From NCBI RefSeq assembly GCF_016651435.1, contig NZ_JAEPRJ010000001.1, forward strand, positions 2,418,001-2,482,000: a stretch of DNA of 64,000 bases, given 5' to 3'. Source of the DNA: Catonella massiliensis. GTDB taxonomy: Bacteria; Bacillota; Clostridia; Lachnospirales; Lachnospiraceae. The position numbers and the translations under genes are program-made. Below the pieces are notes generated by a model. That model was not told where the DNA came from, ran no database searches, and saw only the letters and a program-made list of their open reading frames with translations. This document shows, piece after piece, positions 33,249 to 41,313 of this stretch (positions are counted from its first letter, which is position 1; each line of letters starts with the position of its first letter).

Positions 33249-34084
33249 ATTTTTTCTTCTCCTGTTTCCAAATAAATTTTGCATATTTCATCTACCGGGT
33301 ACTTTTCCATTGCTATAACGTAATTTATAAAATATTTATCAATAACAGATATATTCATAAGCATAAAAGCAACATATAGTGCATTTAAATACCATCTGTT
33401 AAAAATATAATGCTTGGATTTATAAAACTCTGACTCAGCAGCACTTCTTATTGTATATTCATGCATTTTTGAAGCAAATACCCCATTCTTAATGATTTTA
33501 TCGAGACTTTGAGGTGAGAAAAAGTTTAGTTTATCTGTCTTTATCATCTCCTCGATAGCGTGCAATGGGGTACTAATATCTAAGGCAAAATGGTACTCTG
33601 TACTTTTTATATTCTTATATCTTTTTTGGAAAATACTTAAAATACTTGTTTTCTGATAAGATGTCAATGTATGAAAGAATCCCCAAAAATGTGAAAAATG
33701 TGAGTTATATCCTTCATCGCTTTGTATTGTAATATTTTCAGCCATTTTCTTACAAAATCCTATTACATCTTCAAGTTTCGCAGTTTTTGCGAAATAATGT
33801 TTACACCACACTTTATCCAACATATTATGTATGCTACAATATAAAATAAATTGTTCTATATTTTCAAAGAAATCATTTGGCTCTGAACTGAGAGCAAATC
33901 CGTCTTTCTTCCCTAAATTATCGCAGATAAATTTTTCATTTCCTAAAATGCCTCTAATTCTGAACCTGTGCTCTCCTTCATATTCTCTGTCTATGAACAT
34001 ATATTTTTCAAGATCAAAGAGTGCAAATATCTCAGTCTTATAATATTCTATATTTTGGTTAAATATTATTTGTGTAAAGTTCAT
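33224..34084 (-). CDS. Stand-alone SpaB_C-like protein, candidate pyridine synthase
   Basis: 286 aa from an ATG after AAGGAG; the longer frame to 34138 sits inside the LanB gene. The sequence EGEHRFRIRGILGNEKFICD and the SHFSHFWGFFHTLTSYQKT motif resemble the SpaB_C (thiopeptide-type) domain that makes up both LanB elimination domains and the [4+2] cyclases that form thiopeptide pyridines. The preceding LanB already has its own SpaB_C domain, so a second copy encoded separately suggests a different reaction: pyridine ring formation between two dehydroalanines. It overlaps LanB by 26 bases. The cyclase role is inferred; residue-level proof is lacking. Confidence 0.65.
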   Translation of the reverse strand: MNFTQIIFNQNIEYYKTEIFALFDLEKYMFIDREYEGEHRFRIRGILGNEKFICDNLGKKDGFALSSEPNDFFENIEQFILYCSIHNMLDKVWCKHYFAKTAKLEDVIGFCKKMAENITIQSDEGYNSHFSHFWGFFHTLTSYQKTSILSIFQKRYKNIKSTEYHFALDISTPLHAIEEMIKTDKLNFFSPQSLDKIIKNGVFASKMHEYTIRSAAESEFYKSKHYIFNRWYLNALYVAFMLMNISVIDKYFINYVIAMEKYPVDEICKIYLETGEEKIWKRESIV

Positions 34085-36779
34085 CTTGTTTAATCTCCTT
34101 GTAGTAATATTGTAAAATATCAAAACTAAGCCTTTCATTTTCTTTCGATATTCCTGTAAATCTATTTAGCCTCATATGTATTAGAGATGACAAAATGTAC
34201 CAAATATATATTTCGTCACTCTCCTTGCTGATTTTTTCAAGTATACTTTTGATTTTATTATCAATATATCTGGTTTCAATCCCTATACTTTCGTTATATC
34301 TCTTTATCTCCTGAAACAGGTTTGCTTTATTTTTTTTATAGAATAGCTTTGATTCTTCTGAATACTTACTATATCTTTTTATAAATAATCTTAATTTATT
34401 ATGTCCAAGAGTATTTTCTAGCATGTTTGATATTATAGCCACCTGTCTTGCAATAATTGCTTGTTTATCTAAATTAGTTGCAAGATTTATTGCTATCTCT
34501 GCCTCCATTTCAAATAGATTTTCAACCTCCTTAAAATACGAAATTCCTCCATAACGTACTATTTCGGGCTCATAGGTGCATAATTTAAAATTAGCTATAA
34601 TCTTATTCTCCTTTAGTTCATACAATAATTGATATGTACTTTCAAATACATCTTCTTTTATCCTAAGCCTTATCACATTGCTTCCATCTTCAATGTAATG
34701 TATGAAAAAAAATCTAAAGTTATTACTTGTCAGATACTCATAAAGCTTAGGTTTTATAATTTCAAGCTGCTCTGTATTATAAAAAATATGCCAAGACAAG
34801 TATTGAGTTTTAGAATTCTGTTTCTGAGCCTTTTTATAAAATTTACAAAACTCTTTTTCTATTTCTTTTTCAAACTTTATATCAATTATACATTCTGTAA
34901 ATTTAGTGTCTTTCCATATTTCGGTTAATATAATATAGTCATGGGTTTTAGAGTAAGATTTCAACCATTTTTTTGATAAAAATGAAGTTAAATCTAAATA
35001 TTTTTTCTCACCGTTTTCGTTAAGCCAATACACATATCTGTCTATATTATATTTTTCAAATACTTCATCTATAGTTAATGAAGTAAACTTGTCAGTTCTG
35101 ATTATCCATTTTTTGGGTGACACAACAACATTTTTATATCTTATTCTGGGAATAATACTATGTTTATTAAACTCAATCGGTATTCTTGTTGATGGCAATT
35201 TACTTTTATACTTGCCAAATGCATCTAGGAATTCTACTGCATCACTCTCTATTTGGTAATCAAACCCTTTCATAGTTGGATTTATAGGAAAAAGCTCATC
35301 TCCACTTTTTTTATCTATCATGTGTATACCGGTATAATCTGCCACCAATAATATATCACATATATCTGTTTCTAATTCTCCTGTACTATCTATTCTGATT
35401 TTTCTTTTTACTTTTCTTCTAATCCAGCCTATATCTGACAAATATCTAGGGCAATAGTATATATAATCAATTCCACAATCATTATCCATTAGTTCATCTT
35501 CATTCAAGTAAGCTTCAAATAACGCATTATGGAAAGTAAAACTAATATCTGTAGCAATTATTTCTTTTCCAGACCTCTGATACTTAAAATCAAAAACTAC
35601 CTCCTTACTTCTTTTTATATTTCCACATATTTCAATAATTTTATCCAAATCATTATCTGTTAAAACAACTTCTTTCGCGTTAAATTCATTAGCTTCGTTT
35701 ACTTTACTTTCAAACCATACAAGTATTTCTTCGCTTCTTTTATCTTTATCCTCGATATTATTAATGCCCCTGTATAAATCCAATGACTCTTGAAAAGAAA
35801 CACCCTGAAAAAGCCCATACTTTTCTTGAAATATACTTTCAAATTTTTTTAATTTTATGTGTGATGCTTCTAAACTACCCAAAGCTGTAAAAAATGACTT
35901 CATCCTTTTACCCATATTAAAAGCTTTATCAGAAGGGACGTCTATTTTTTTCCTGCTATAACCAATCACAGGTCTATACTTATTTTTTTTACCTAACAGC
36001 TTCTCAGCAATGCTATTTATGGTTTCTAAATTTTTAGCATATTCATCGAGTTTCATATTACCTAGATTGTTTATTCTATTTTCTAGTCCTATAATCTCCT
36101 TTATTTCATTATCATTAAGCAGTCTTGCTATTTTGCCTGACAATAGGCTTTTCTCAAATATATTATCTTCTAAATCAAAATTACTTACAATAATTCTGTT
36201 TATAATAAGGTCTTTGACTATGTTTTGTGCCATGCACTCACTTATATTATTAGACTTCATATAATCATAAATTTTATCACCTGAAACTTCCTTATCATCA
36301 ATAATCGAAAGAAGCTTACCGACTATAGTATTTTGGGGGATTACAAGGAATTTTCTGGTTGTAGCCATATATGTATAAATACAATATCTGTCCATTTCTT
36401 TTTTTACTAAATTTCCCAGTTTATAACGAATAATATTGTTATCATAACTCTTAGATATTTTATTTATTATAAACTCTCTAGTATATTCCCTAGATAACAA
36501 ATATTCTTCAGTTTTCTTTACCTCATCAGCAACAATAACTCCAAATAGTTGGTTTATCGTAGTTCTACTTGCAATTCTGATTATGTATTTTGCAATGGTT
36601 TCCGCCATTTCTGTTGATTTATCTGTTTCCCACCTTTGCATAATCTGTTCATTATTAAAATACAATATTCTCCTAATGTACTCATCTCCAAGTATATTAC
36701 TAACAGATTCTGTTAGATTATTTGAAGTAAATATTTCATCAGCATACTTTATCTCAATATTAGGGATTCTAAATATCAT
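34059..36779 (-). CDS. Full-length LanB-type dehydratase (glutamylation + elimination)
   Basis: 906 aa. The N-terminal Lant_dehydr_N signature appears as IIRIASRTTINQLFGVIVAD (residues 67-84), the counterpart of the SRxTPFGLFAG motif. The C-terminal SpaB_C domain begins near residue 650 with TQYLSWHIFYNTEQLEI and has FRFFFIHYIEDG, NVIRLRIKE and the closing YEPEIVRYGGISYF. LanB uses Glu-tRNA to glutamylate Ser/Thr and then eliminates glutamate to give dehydroalanine. Thiopeptide clusters usually split these two activities into separate proteins, so the fused form here is closer to NisB. It lies directly after the precursor and an attenuating hairpin. Confidence 0.85.
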   Translation of the reverse strand: MIFRIPNIEIKYADEIFTSNNLTESVSNILGDEYIRRILYFNNEQIMQRWETDKSTEMAETIAKYIIRIASRTTINQLFGVIVADEVKKTEEYLLSREYTREFIINKISKSYDNNIIRYKLGNLVKKEMDRYCIYTYMATTRKFLVIPQNTIVGKLLSIIDDKEVSGDKIYDYMKSNNISECMAQNIVKDLIINRIIVSNFDLEDNIFEKSLLSGKIARLLNDNEIKEIIGLENRINNLGNMKLDEYAKNLETINSIAEKLLGKKNKYRPVIGYSRKKIDVPSDKAFNMGKRMKSFFTALGSLEASHIKLKKFESIFQEKYGLFQGVSFQESLDLYRGINNIEDKDKRSEEILVWFESKVNEANEFNAKEVVLTDNDLDKIIEICGNIKRSKEVVFDFKYQRSGKEIIATDISFTFHNALFEAYLNEDELMDNDCGIDYIYYCPRYLSDIGWIRRKVKRKIRIDSTGELETDICDILLVADYTGIHMIDKKSGDELFPINPTMKGFDYQIESDAVEFLDAFGKYKSKLPSTRIPIEFNKHSIIPRIRYKNVVVSPKKWIIRTDKFTSLTIDEVFEKYNIDRYVYWLNENGEKKYLDLTSFLSKKWLKSYSKTHDYIILTEIWKDTKFTECIIDIKFEKEIEKEFCKFYKKAQKQNSKTQYLSWHIFYNTEQLEIIKPKLYEYLTSNNFRFFFIHYIEDGSNVIRLRIKEDVFESTYQLLYELKENKIIANFKLCTYEPEIVRYGGISYFKEVENLFEMEAEIAINLATNLDKQAIIARQVAIISNMLENTLGHNKLRLFIKRYSKYSEESKLFYKKNKANLFQEIKRYNESIGIETRYIDNKIKSILEKISKESDEIYIWYILSSLIHMRLNRFTGISKENERLSFDILQYYYKEIKQDELYTNNI

Positions 36780-36792
36780 ACACTATCTCCTT

Positions 36793-36831
36793 AAAAAAAT
36801 TGCTACTATCCTAAATAGTGGGATAGTAGCA
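36793..36831 (-). terminator. Attenuating terminator between precursor and LanB genes
   Basis: TGCTACTATCC pairs with GGATAGTAGCA around CACTATTTA and is followed by seven T on the minus strand. It sits between the 55-aa precursor stop and the LanB ribosome binding site. Partial termination here would give more precursor than enzymes, the usual stoichiometry in RiPP operons. Confidence 0.85.
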
Positions 36832-36841
36832 TCAGGCAGTT

Positions 36842-37009
36842 TCAGGACTGACTTAGTACCATTGAACAACAACCTTTAAATCCAATGCTAGCTCCCATTT
36901 CTTCAAGCATAGTTTCGGTAGTTGTCTCATACGCCTCTAAGCCAAGTTCTTTTAATTCATCTGTCATGTCCTTCACGTCATTGTTAGTGATGTTTTTTTC
37001 GTTAATCAT
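36842..37009 (-). CDS. RiPP precursor peptide, thiopeptide/pyritide-like
   Basis: 55 aa with a GGAG site 8 bp before the ATG. The leader is acidic: INEKNITNNDVKDMTDELKE, then LGLEAYETTTETMLEEMG, with LKELGLEAYE typical of an amphipathic recognition helix. The C-terminal core ASIGFKGCCSMVLSQS (residues 40-55) has two adjacent cysteines directly before a serine, the CCS arrangement seen in thiopeptide cores. Further serines are at 41, 53 and 55. Position at the head of the operon, before LanB, YcaO and SagB genes, makes it the substrate. It would be missed by gene callers with a 60-codon cutoff. Confidence 0.85.
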   Translation of the reverse strand: MINEKNITNNDVKDMTDELKELGLEAYETTTETMLEEMGASIGFKGCCSMVLSQS

Positions 37010-37116
37010 AATCTTTATCTCCTTTTTTCTTTTGTTTTGTGCCTACAACCAGTAATTATGTAAGCAATTTTATTCATCAGCTGATACCACAATCTTACTC
37101 TTATGATAAACAAATC

Positions 37117-37160
37117 ACCATACCAAAACCTGTTTTAAAAATATCAGGTTTTAGTATGGT
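37117..37160. promoter_or_regulatory. Palindromic operator between precursor and pheromone genes
   Basis: ACCATACCAAAACCTG (37117-37132) and CAGGTTTTAGTATGGT (37145-37160) match as inverted repeats at 15 of 16 positions around a 12-base spacer. It lies in the divergent region between the 55-aa precursor and the 54-aa exported peptide. The same half site recurs at 41231-41277. It is the likely binding site of the adjacent HTH-TPR regulator. Confidence 0.75.
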
Positions 37161-37216
37161 AATTGTGCTATATCCATAATAAGATTGCATCATCAAATTT
37201 ATGGAGGTTTTTCATT

Positions 37217-37381
37217 ATGAGAAAAAAGTGTAGAAAAGTTGCATTAACATTAGTTTTAACAGTTTTAGTCTGCAATACTGTCTGTCCCCGCCTAAAACCT
37301 AGTATCTCTTCGACTAATACAAAAGAATATATATCTCCTTTTGCTGTACCCAATGCTCCAATTCCTATAGACGAGTACTAA
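37217..37381 (+). CDS. Exported pheromone-like peptide
   Basis: 54 aa, start at ATG 37217 with GGAGG 9 bp upstream. The N-terminus MRKKCRKVALTLVLTVLVCN is a classical charged-plus-hydrophobic secretion signal. The short remainder ends with ISPFAVPNAPIPIDEY, a proline-rich tail that could be processed to a signalling peptide. Its stop codon overlaps the stop of the convergent TPR regulator by four bases. Small exported peptides tied to an HTH-TPR regulator are the hallmark of RRNPP quorum-sensing pairs. Which segment is active is unknown. Alternatively it could be a minor secreted immunity peptide. Confidence 0.75.
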   Translation: MRKKCRKVALTLVLTVLVCNTVCPRLKPSISSTNTKEYISPFAVPNAPIPIDEY

Positions 37382-39204
37382 TCTTTGTCTATAGTTTCAC
37401 CATACCATTCTTTATAAGCCTCTCTTAATGGGGCTTTTTCTTTTTCTCCAGCCTTCATTAACTCCATTATTCTATAACTTTGTCTATACTTTTCTTTATT
37501 AGTTGTATTATCCCCGGTCATTCTATAATTGGTGTATGTCTTTTCTTCAACCAAATATCCCAGCTTATCTCCTCTGTTACATTTGATATAATACTTTATA
37601 GCTTTATCGGCTAAGCTAATAGCGTCATCAAACCTGTTCATTTCCTCATAATAAGTACATAGATTGGTATATAATAACCCTATTGGTCTTCTATGATTTC
37701 TATCTGTTACCTTGCTTCTCTCATATCCTTTTTTTAGATTTTCAAGTAAATCTAGACTTTTGTTTATATGCCCAGTCTGTTTATAACATACAGCCATCAT
37801 ATTTATTATCTTAGCCTCTAAGTCAGTAGTTACGAATTTCCCCAGATTTTCAAGGTGCTTATCTTTTCTTGTTATTAAAAATGCATCTTCCAAATCAGCC
37901 AGCACTTCTTCCACAGGCTTTCTTTTTAGCATATTATCAAATAATGCTTCCGTAAATGCCACGTACTGCCTGTTCACCTTACTTTCCATAGACAGCTGTT
38001 TCTTTAACGACTTAAATAATATTTCCGCCTCTTTATATTGATGTTTTGAAGTAAGCCTTGATATATCTCTTTCCATTTCAAGCAAAAAGGGACTATCCAC
38101 AGCAAGCCTTGTCTGAAAACTATCCCCCTCAATGTCAAAATGCTCTTTTATGGATGCAAATGTAGCTTTTTTAGGGGTTGACTTACCATTTTCTATCCTG
38201 GATATGGTCTTTACATCTATTCCTATCGCTTCTGCAAGCTCCTCTTGAGAATACCCTGACAAGTCTCTTTCATCTCTTAATAGCTCTGAGATAAGGTAAA
38301 TATTGTTCTGTCTGTAGCTTTCCCACAGCCTTATATCCTCTGTCTCCCAAGGTTCATTATACTCTACATACAGCTCCTTTAGTGCATCCCGCTTTTTCTT
38401 CCAAGAACTGTATACATCCTTAGATCTGTCCTTGGTAAGGAATAAGAGTCTATCTAAGAACTGTGGCAGATGCAGCAGCAAGCCATTGTCCGTCAATGCA
38501 TCGATTCCACCTAGGGTAAGCTCTAAGGCTTCTTCGTAATTATTATTCTTTATCGCACTTTCACCCAGCAGCCAGGCAAGTTTGCTATATATATTCGTCC
38601 TTACTTCTTCATCCTTGTATTGTTTCTCTACATAGTCAAGGAGCTGTCTTGCATATAAGCTTATATTAGTATTCTTAACTTTCATTTCTTCTTTTAACAT
38701 AAGCATCAGGAGTATCATTTCCTCTTCTCCAAGCAAGAAATCACTTAGCTTATCTACCTCAAATCTGTCAAGCACAGCCTTAAAAGCCTTGTGATAAAGT
38801 TCCAAGGCCTCTTCATGCTTTCCATATCCCTCTGAGAGTATAACCCCCCTTGTTTCAAGGACATACTGCAAATGAAGTGGGTTGTTTAAGTCAGCTACCA
38901 TCTCATATTCGCTAAGAATATATTCGGCCTTCGTGTAAGTCTTTTCCACTAGCAGTTTGCATATCATTTCCCTCATAATAAGTAGAGTGTCATCACTTTC
39001 ATTGTGCAAAAGTGTAACCTTGTTTACTGATATTCCAAGCCTTTGAATTATCCTCTCCACCAAGAAGAAACTCTGTCTGGTATCTCCATTTATAAGCCGT
39101 TTAAGTGAGGTAGTAGTGCATAACCCCTCGGTCAGCTTTTCAGGTGAAATACTTTTTTTATTTATCTGGTATTTTATTATATCTCCGATTGTAAGTTCTT
39201 TCAT
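37378..39204 (-). CDS. Double-HTH TPR regulator, RRNPP-like
   Basis: 608 aa with a duplicated plan. Residues 1-55 form a divergent helix-turn-helix (TIGDIIKYQINKKSISPEKL, LKRLINGDTRQSFFLVERI), followed by about 240 residues of TPR-like helices. A second, canonical XRE helix-turn-helix is at about 310-360 (YSQEELAEAIGIDVKTISRI, ENGKSTPKKATF), followed by another TPR block (AVCYKQTGHINKSLDLLENL and LLYTNLCTYYEEMNRFDDAI). TPR domains in this class bind short imported peptides. It converges on the pheromone gene with a four-base overlap of stops and probably binds the palindromes at 37117 and 41231. Two HTH-TPR units in one chain is unusual. Confidence 0.82.
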   Translation of the reverse strand: MKELTIGDIIKYQINKKSISPEKLTEGLCTTTSLKRLINGDTRQSFFLVERIIQRLGISVNKVTLLHNESDDTLLIMREMICKLLVEKTYTKAEYILSEYEMVADLNNPLHLQYVLETRGVILSEGYGKHEEALELYHKAFKAVLDRFEVDKLSDFLLGEEEMILLMLMLKEEMKVKNTNISLYARQLLDYVEKQYKDEEVRTNIYSKLAWLLGESAIKNNNYEEALELTLGGIDALTDNGLLLHLPQFLDRLLFLTKDRSKDVYSSWKKKRDALKELYVEYNEPWETEDIRLWESYRQNNIYLISELLRDERDLSGYSQEELAEAIGIDVKTISRIENGKSTPKKATFASIKEHFDIEGDSFQTRLAVDSPFLLEMERDISRLTSKHQYKEAEILFKSLKKQLSMESKVNRQYVAFTEALFDNMLKRKPVEEVLADLEDAFLITRKDKHLENLGKFVTTDLEAKIINMMAVCYKQTGHINKSLDLLENLKKGYERSKVTDRNHRRPIGLLYTNLCTYYEEMNRFDDAISLADKAIKYYIKCNRGDKLGYLVEEKTYTNYRMTGDNTTNKEKYRQSYRIMELMKAGEKEKAPLREAYKEWYGETIDKD

Positions 39205-39216
39205 TATAACCTCACA

Positions 39217-39383
39217 TACATTTAAATCTATGATTTTTATGTATTAAGGATATCATCATGTTACTGTAATTTCAAGCGATTTGCGGTTATTTTGTCATAT
39301 CTTCACTGATAAATTTCATCATTTATATTTCTAAATACGTTGTACAAAGTTCTAAAAGTTTTTATCGAATTTACAGGCAGTAA
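39217..39383. repeat. 167-bp direct repeat, copy 1
   Basis: Matches 41020-41186 at all but roughly a dozen positions. It contains the regulator promoter: minus-strand TTGAAA (39275-39270) and TATCCT (39252-39247) with a 17-bp spacer, conserved in both copies. The two copies flank the AlbA-type regulator gene. Confidence 0.85.
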
Positions 39384-39388
39384 AGTAA

Positions 39389-39520
39389 ATGTGCAACGAT
39401 ATCACATTAACCGAGAGTCTTATTCAGTTAATAAATCTGTCAAAGCAAAATGCTCTCAGAAAAATTAACAAAGGACTAATTAACCTGTACTTAAAAAGAA
39501 TTAACTTCGCGTATTCAGAT
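39389..39520 (+). pseudogene. Possible fragment of a DUF1016-type nuclease gene
   Basis: The plus-strand frame gives LTESLIQLINLSKQNALRKI followed by NKGLINLYLKRINFAYSD. This resembles the N-terminal helix of DUF1016/YhcG nucleases, which typically reads with a VNxELIxLYWxIG pattern. No ribosome binding site precedes the ATG, and the frame then runs antisense through the AlbA gene, so at most it is a remnant. Low confidence. Confidence 0.25.
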
Positions 39521-40894
39521 TTAATCTATAATCTCCCAATGTCCACTGTATCCACTTCCAATATAACAAACATTATCCATACCTTTTATGCGGCGTTTTA
39601 TAGTTTTAGAGCTCACGCCAAGTAACATGGCTATACTATCTGTACTAATTTTGTTATTTTCGCGCATTAAATTTAAAATCTGTCCATCCAAATTATCTTG
39701 AGGGACATCTTGAGGGACACCTTGAGGGACACCTTGAGGGACATAATTCAGATTAGGCATTATCACGGTGAATTGATACCTGTCTGAGCGAAATGTCGGC
39801 TTCTTACTCTCTGTATAATTTTTCTGAAATTCATATCCGCTTATTATTTTACCAAATCCACTTCCCTTACGCTCCATATAGCCAAGTCTGTTAAGTACAT
39901 CAGCAAGTACAGGGGTTCTTCTGGTTGATGGCACTGTAAGCGGATCCCTGTCCTGAATTACAGAGCCATCCGGCATTCCTCCGGGTGAATAAATCTCCAT
40001 CCGGTCATCATAAATATCAATATGTACTTCGCTTCCGTTTATCAAATAGTCCCTATGCCCGAGCCCATTAATCAAAGCCTCGTGGTAACTTCTCTCCACA
40101 AAATCAGGCATTTCTTCCCTTGAATTTGCGGTTTTTCTCCACATCATTTTAGCATTACGCCTTATAAAATTCTCACCATTTTCAATAAGAGAAATGATGC
40201 TTCCATCATACTCTGCATCATCTAGGGCATCAATTGTGCCACCACTTTTATTTAACCCATTCCATCTTGTGCAAAACAGTCTGGAACAACGTATAGGGCT
40301 TTCATCTGCTATCAAAGCACCTGCATTAGTAAGATACCCTCGCTCATCAGCCAATCCAAATGAAACTAGGTCTTTATCATCAAAGCTATTGCCTGTCCAC
40401 TTTTTATACCTTTCTCTAAGCTTTGAAAATGCAAAATCCTCAACTCTATATGCTGAAATTTGCGAGTCATAAGATGTGTTTTTCCCGCGCATAACCAGGC
40501 GTTTTAACTCTGTAGATGTTGCTTTAACACTCTCATTTCCCATACGTACATAGGCTTCAAGCACGCCATCACCTGAATAATAATATGGCGTATCTTCTCC
40601 TCTTAAAATATCCAAGACTATGAGCATTTTACCCTTTTCATTATGAAACTGCAGTTTAAACTCCGGAATTGGATCCAACCTGCTTTTTACAGTTTCACTA
40701 ATCCTTTCGGCATCTCCTTCGGCATCATCTAAGCCTAAAGCTTCTCCGCTGTCAGAAATGCCAAAAATCAATGAACCACCAAGAGTATTTGCAAATGCAC
40801 TTACGCTTTTACACCAGCTTTTAGGTTTCTTTATCTCAAGCCTCTGTTTCTTGTCATATTCGGTAGCCTCTCCAATTAAGTCTTTTATTTCCAT
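39521..40894 (-). CDS. AlbA/Schlafen-type putative DNA-binding regulator
   Basis: 457 aa from the second ATG after AAAGATGG (first ATG at 40903). The N-terminal AlbA_2 domain is clear: EIKDLIGEATEYDKKQRLEI (target of E-x-x-x-E-Y), FANTLGGSLIFGISDSGEAL. The middle HATPase_c_4 region has YHEALINGLGHRDYLINGSE and MEIYSPGGMPDGS. GYMERKGSGFGKIISGYEF follows, then a C-terminal winged helix MLLGVSSKTIKRRIKGMDNV. A repeated VPQGVPQGVPQDVPQD linker joins the last two. Function of this widespread family is unclear (regulator or defence-linked). It sits between 167-bp direct repeats and has three decayed relatives in the window. Confidence 0.82.
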   Translation of the reverse strand: MEIKDLIGEATEYDKKQRLEIKKPKSWCKSVSAFANTLGGSLIFGISDSGEALGLDDAEGDAERISETVKSRLDPIPEFKLQFHNEKGKMLIVLDILRGEDTPYYYSGDGVLEAYVRMGNESVKATSTELKRLVMRGKNTSYDSQISAYRVEDFAFSKLRERYKKWTGNSFDDKDLVSFGLADERGYLTNAGALIADESPIRCSRLFCTRWNGLNKSGGTIDALDDAEYDGSIISLIENGENFIRRNAKMMWRKTANSREEMPDFVERSYHEALINGLGHRDYLINGSEVHIDIYDDRMEIYSPGGMPDGSVIQDRDPLTVPSTRRTPVLADVLNRLGYMERKGSGFGKIISGYEFQKNYTESKKPTFRSDRYQFTVIMPNLNYVPQGVPQGVPQDVPQDNLDGQILNLMRENNKISTDSIAMLLGVSSKTIKRRIKGMDNVCYIGSGYSGHWEIID

Positions 40895-40914
40895 AATAAC
40901 CATCTTTCTGTTAT

Positions 40915-40944
40915 ATTATAATTATCTTTTGGTAAGATTATCAA
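40915..40944 (-). promoter_or_regulatory. Promoter of the AlbA-type gene
   Basis: Minus-strand TTGATA (40944-40939) and TATAAT (40920-40915), 18-bp spacer. The start-proximal part, including TATAAT, is preserved in the pseudogene copy near 61140-61160. Confidence 0.65.
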
Positions 40945-41019
40945 CTTCTAAATTCGTCGCATCATCTAGTATTGTACCAAATCGCTTGCGCGACGGCTAG
41001 GCTTAGTTTAATAAAATTT

Positions 41020-41186
41020 TACATTTAAATCTATGGTTTTTTTGTATTAAGGATATCATCATGTTAGTGTTATTTCAAGCGGTTTGCGGTTATTTTGTCA
41101 TATCTTCACTGATAAATTTCATCATTTATACTTCTAAATACATTGTACTAAGTTCAACAAGTTTTTATAGAATTTACAAGCCGTAA
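41020..41186. repeat. 167-bp direct repeat, copy 2
   Basis: Second copy of the 39217-39383 repeat. It is followed at 41192-41221 by ATACGGCGTTTAACAGTTCT. Read on the minus strand this gives RTVKRRIK, the recognition helix of the AlbA-type protein's C-terminal winged helix. So the repeat was once followed by another AlbA-type gene, as copy 1 still is. Confidence 0.8.
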
Positions 41187-41230
41187 CATCTCTCTTTATT
41201 TTATACGGCGTTTAACAGTTCTTATACTGA

Positions 41231-41299
41231 TTAACCATACCAAACCCTGAATTAAAAACATGTTTTGGTATGGTTAATTGGTTATTATAAGTGTATAAT
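41231..41299 (+). promoter_or_regulatory. Second palindromic operator and promoter of ABC-2 operon
   Basis: TTAACCATACCAAACCCTG (41231-41249) is the inverted repeat of CATGTTTTGGTATGGTTAA (41259-41277) at 17 of 19 positions. Its half site matches the operator at 37117. An extended -10, TGTATAAT (TATAAT at 41294-41299), lies 17 bp after a poor -35 (TGGTTA, 41271-41276) that is inside the palindrome. A weak -35 under a palindrome suits an activator. Confidence 0.7.
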
Positions 41300-41313
41300 T
41301 AGTGTGTCAACTT

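Noticed and set aside
34059..36779. Simple class I lanthipeptide cluster
   Set aside because: No LanC cyclase is present, while YcaO, E1-like and SagB-like genes are, so azole formation rather than lanthionine rings is expected.
37378..39204. Plain XRE regulator unrelated to the RiPP cluster
   Set aside because: The stop overlap with the exported peptide gene and the shared palindromes argue for a linked sensor, although this remains to be shown.
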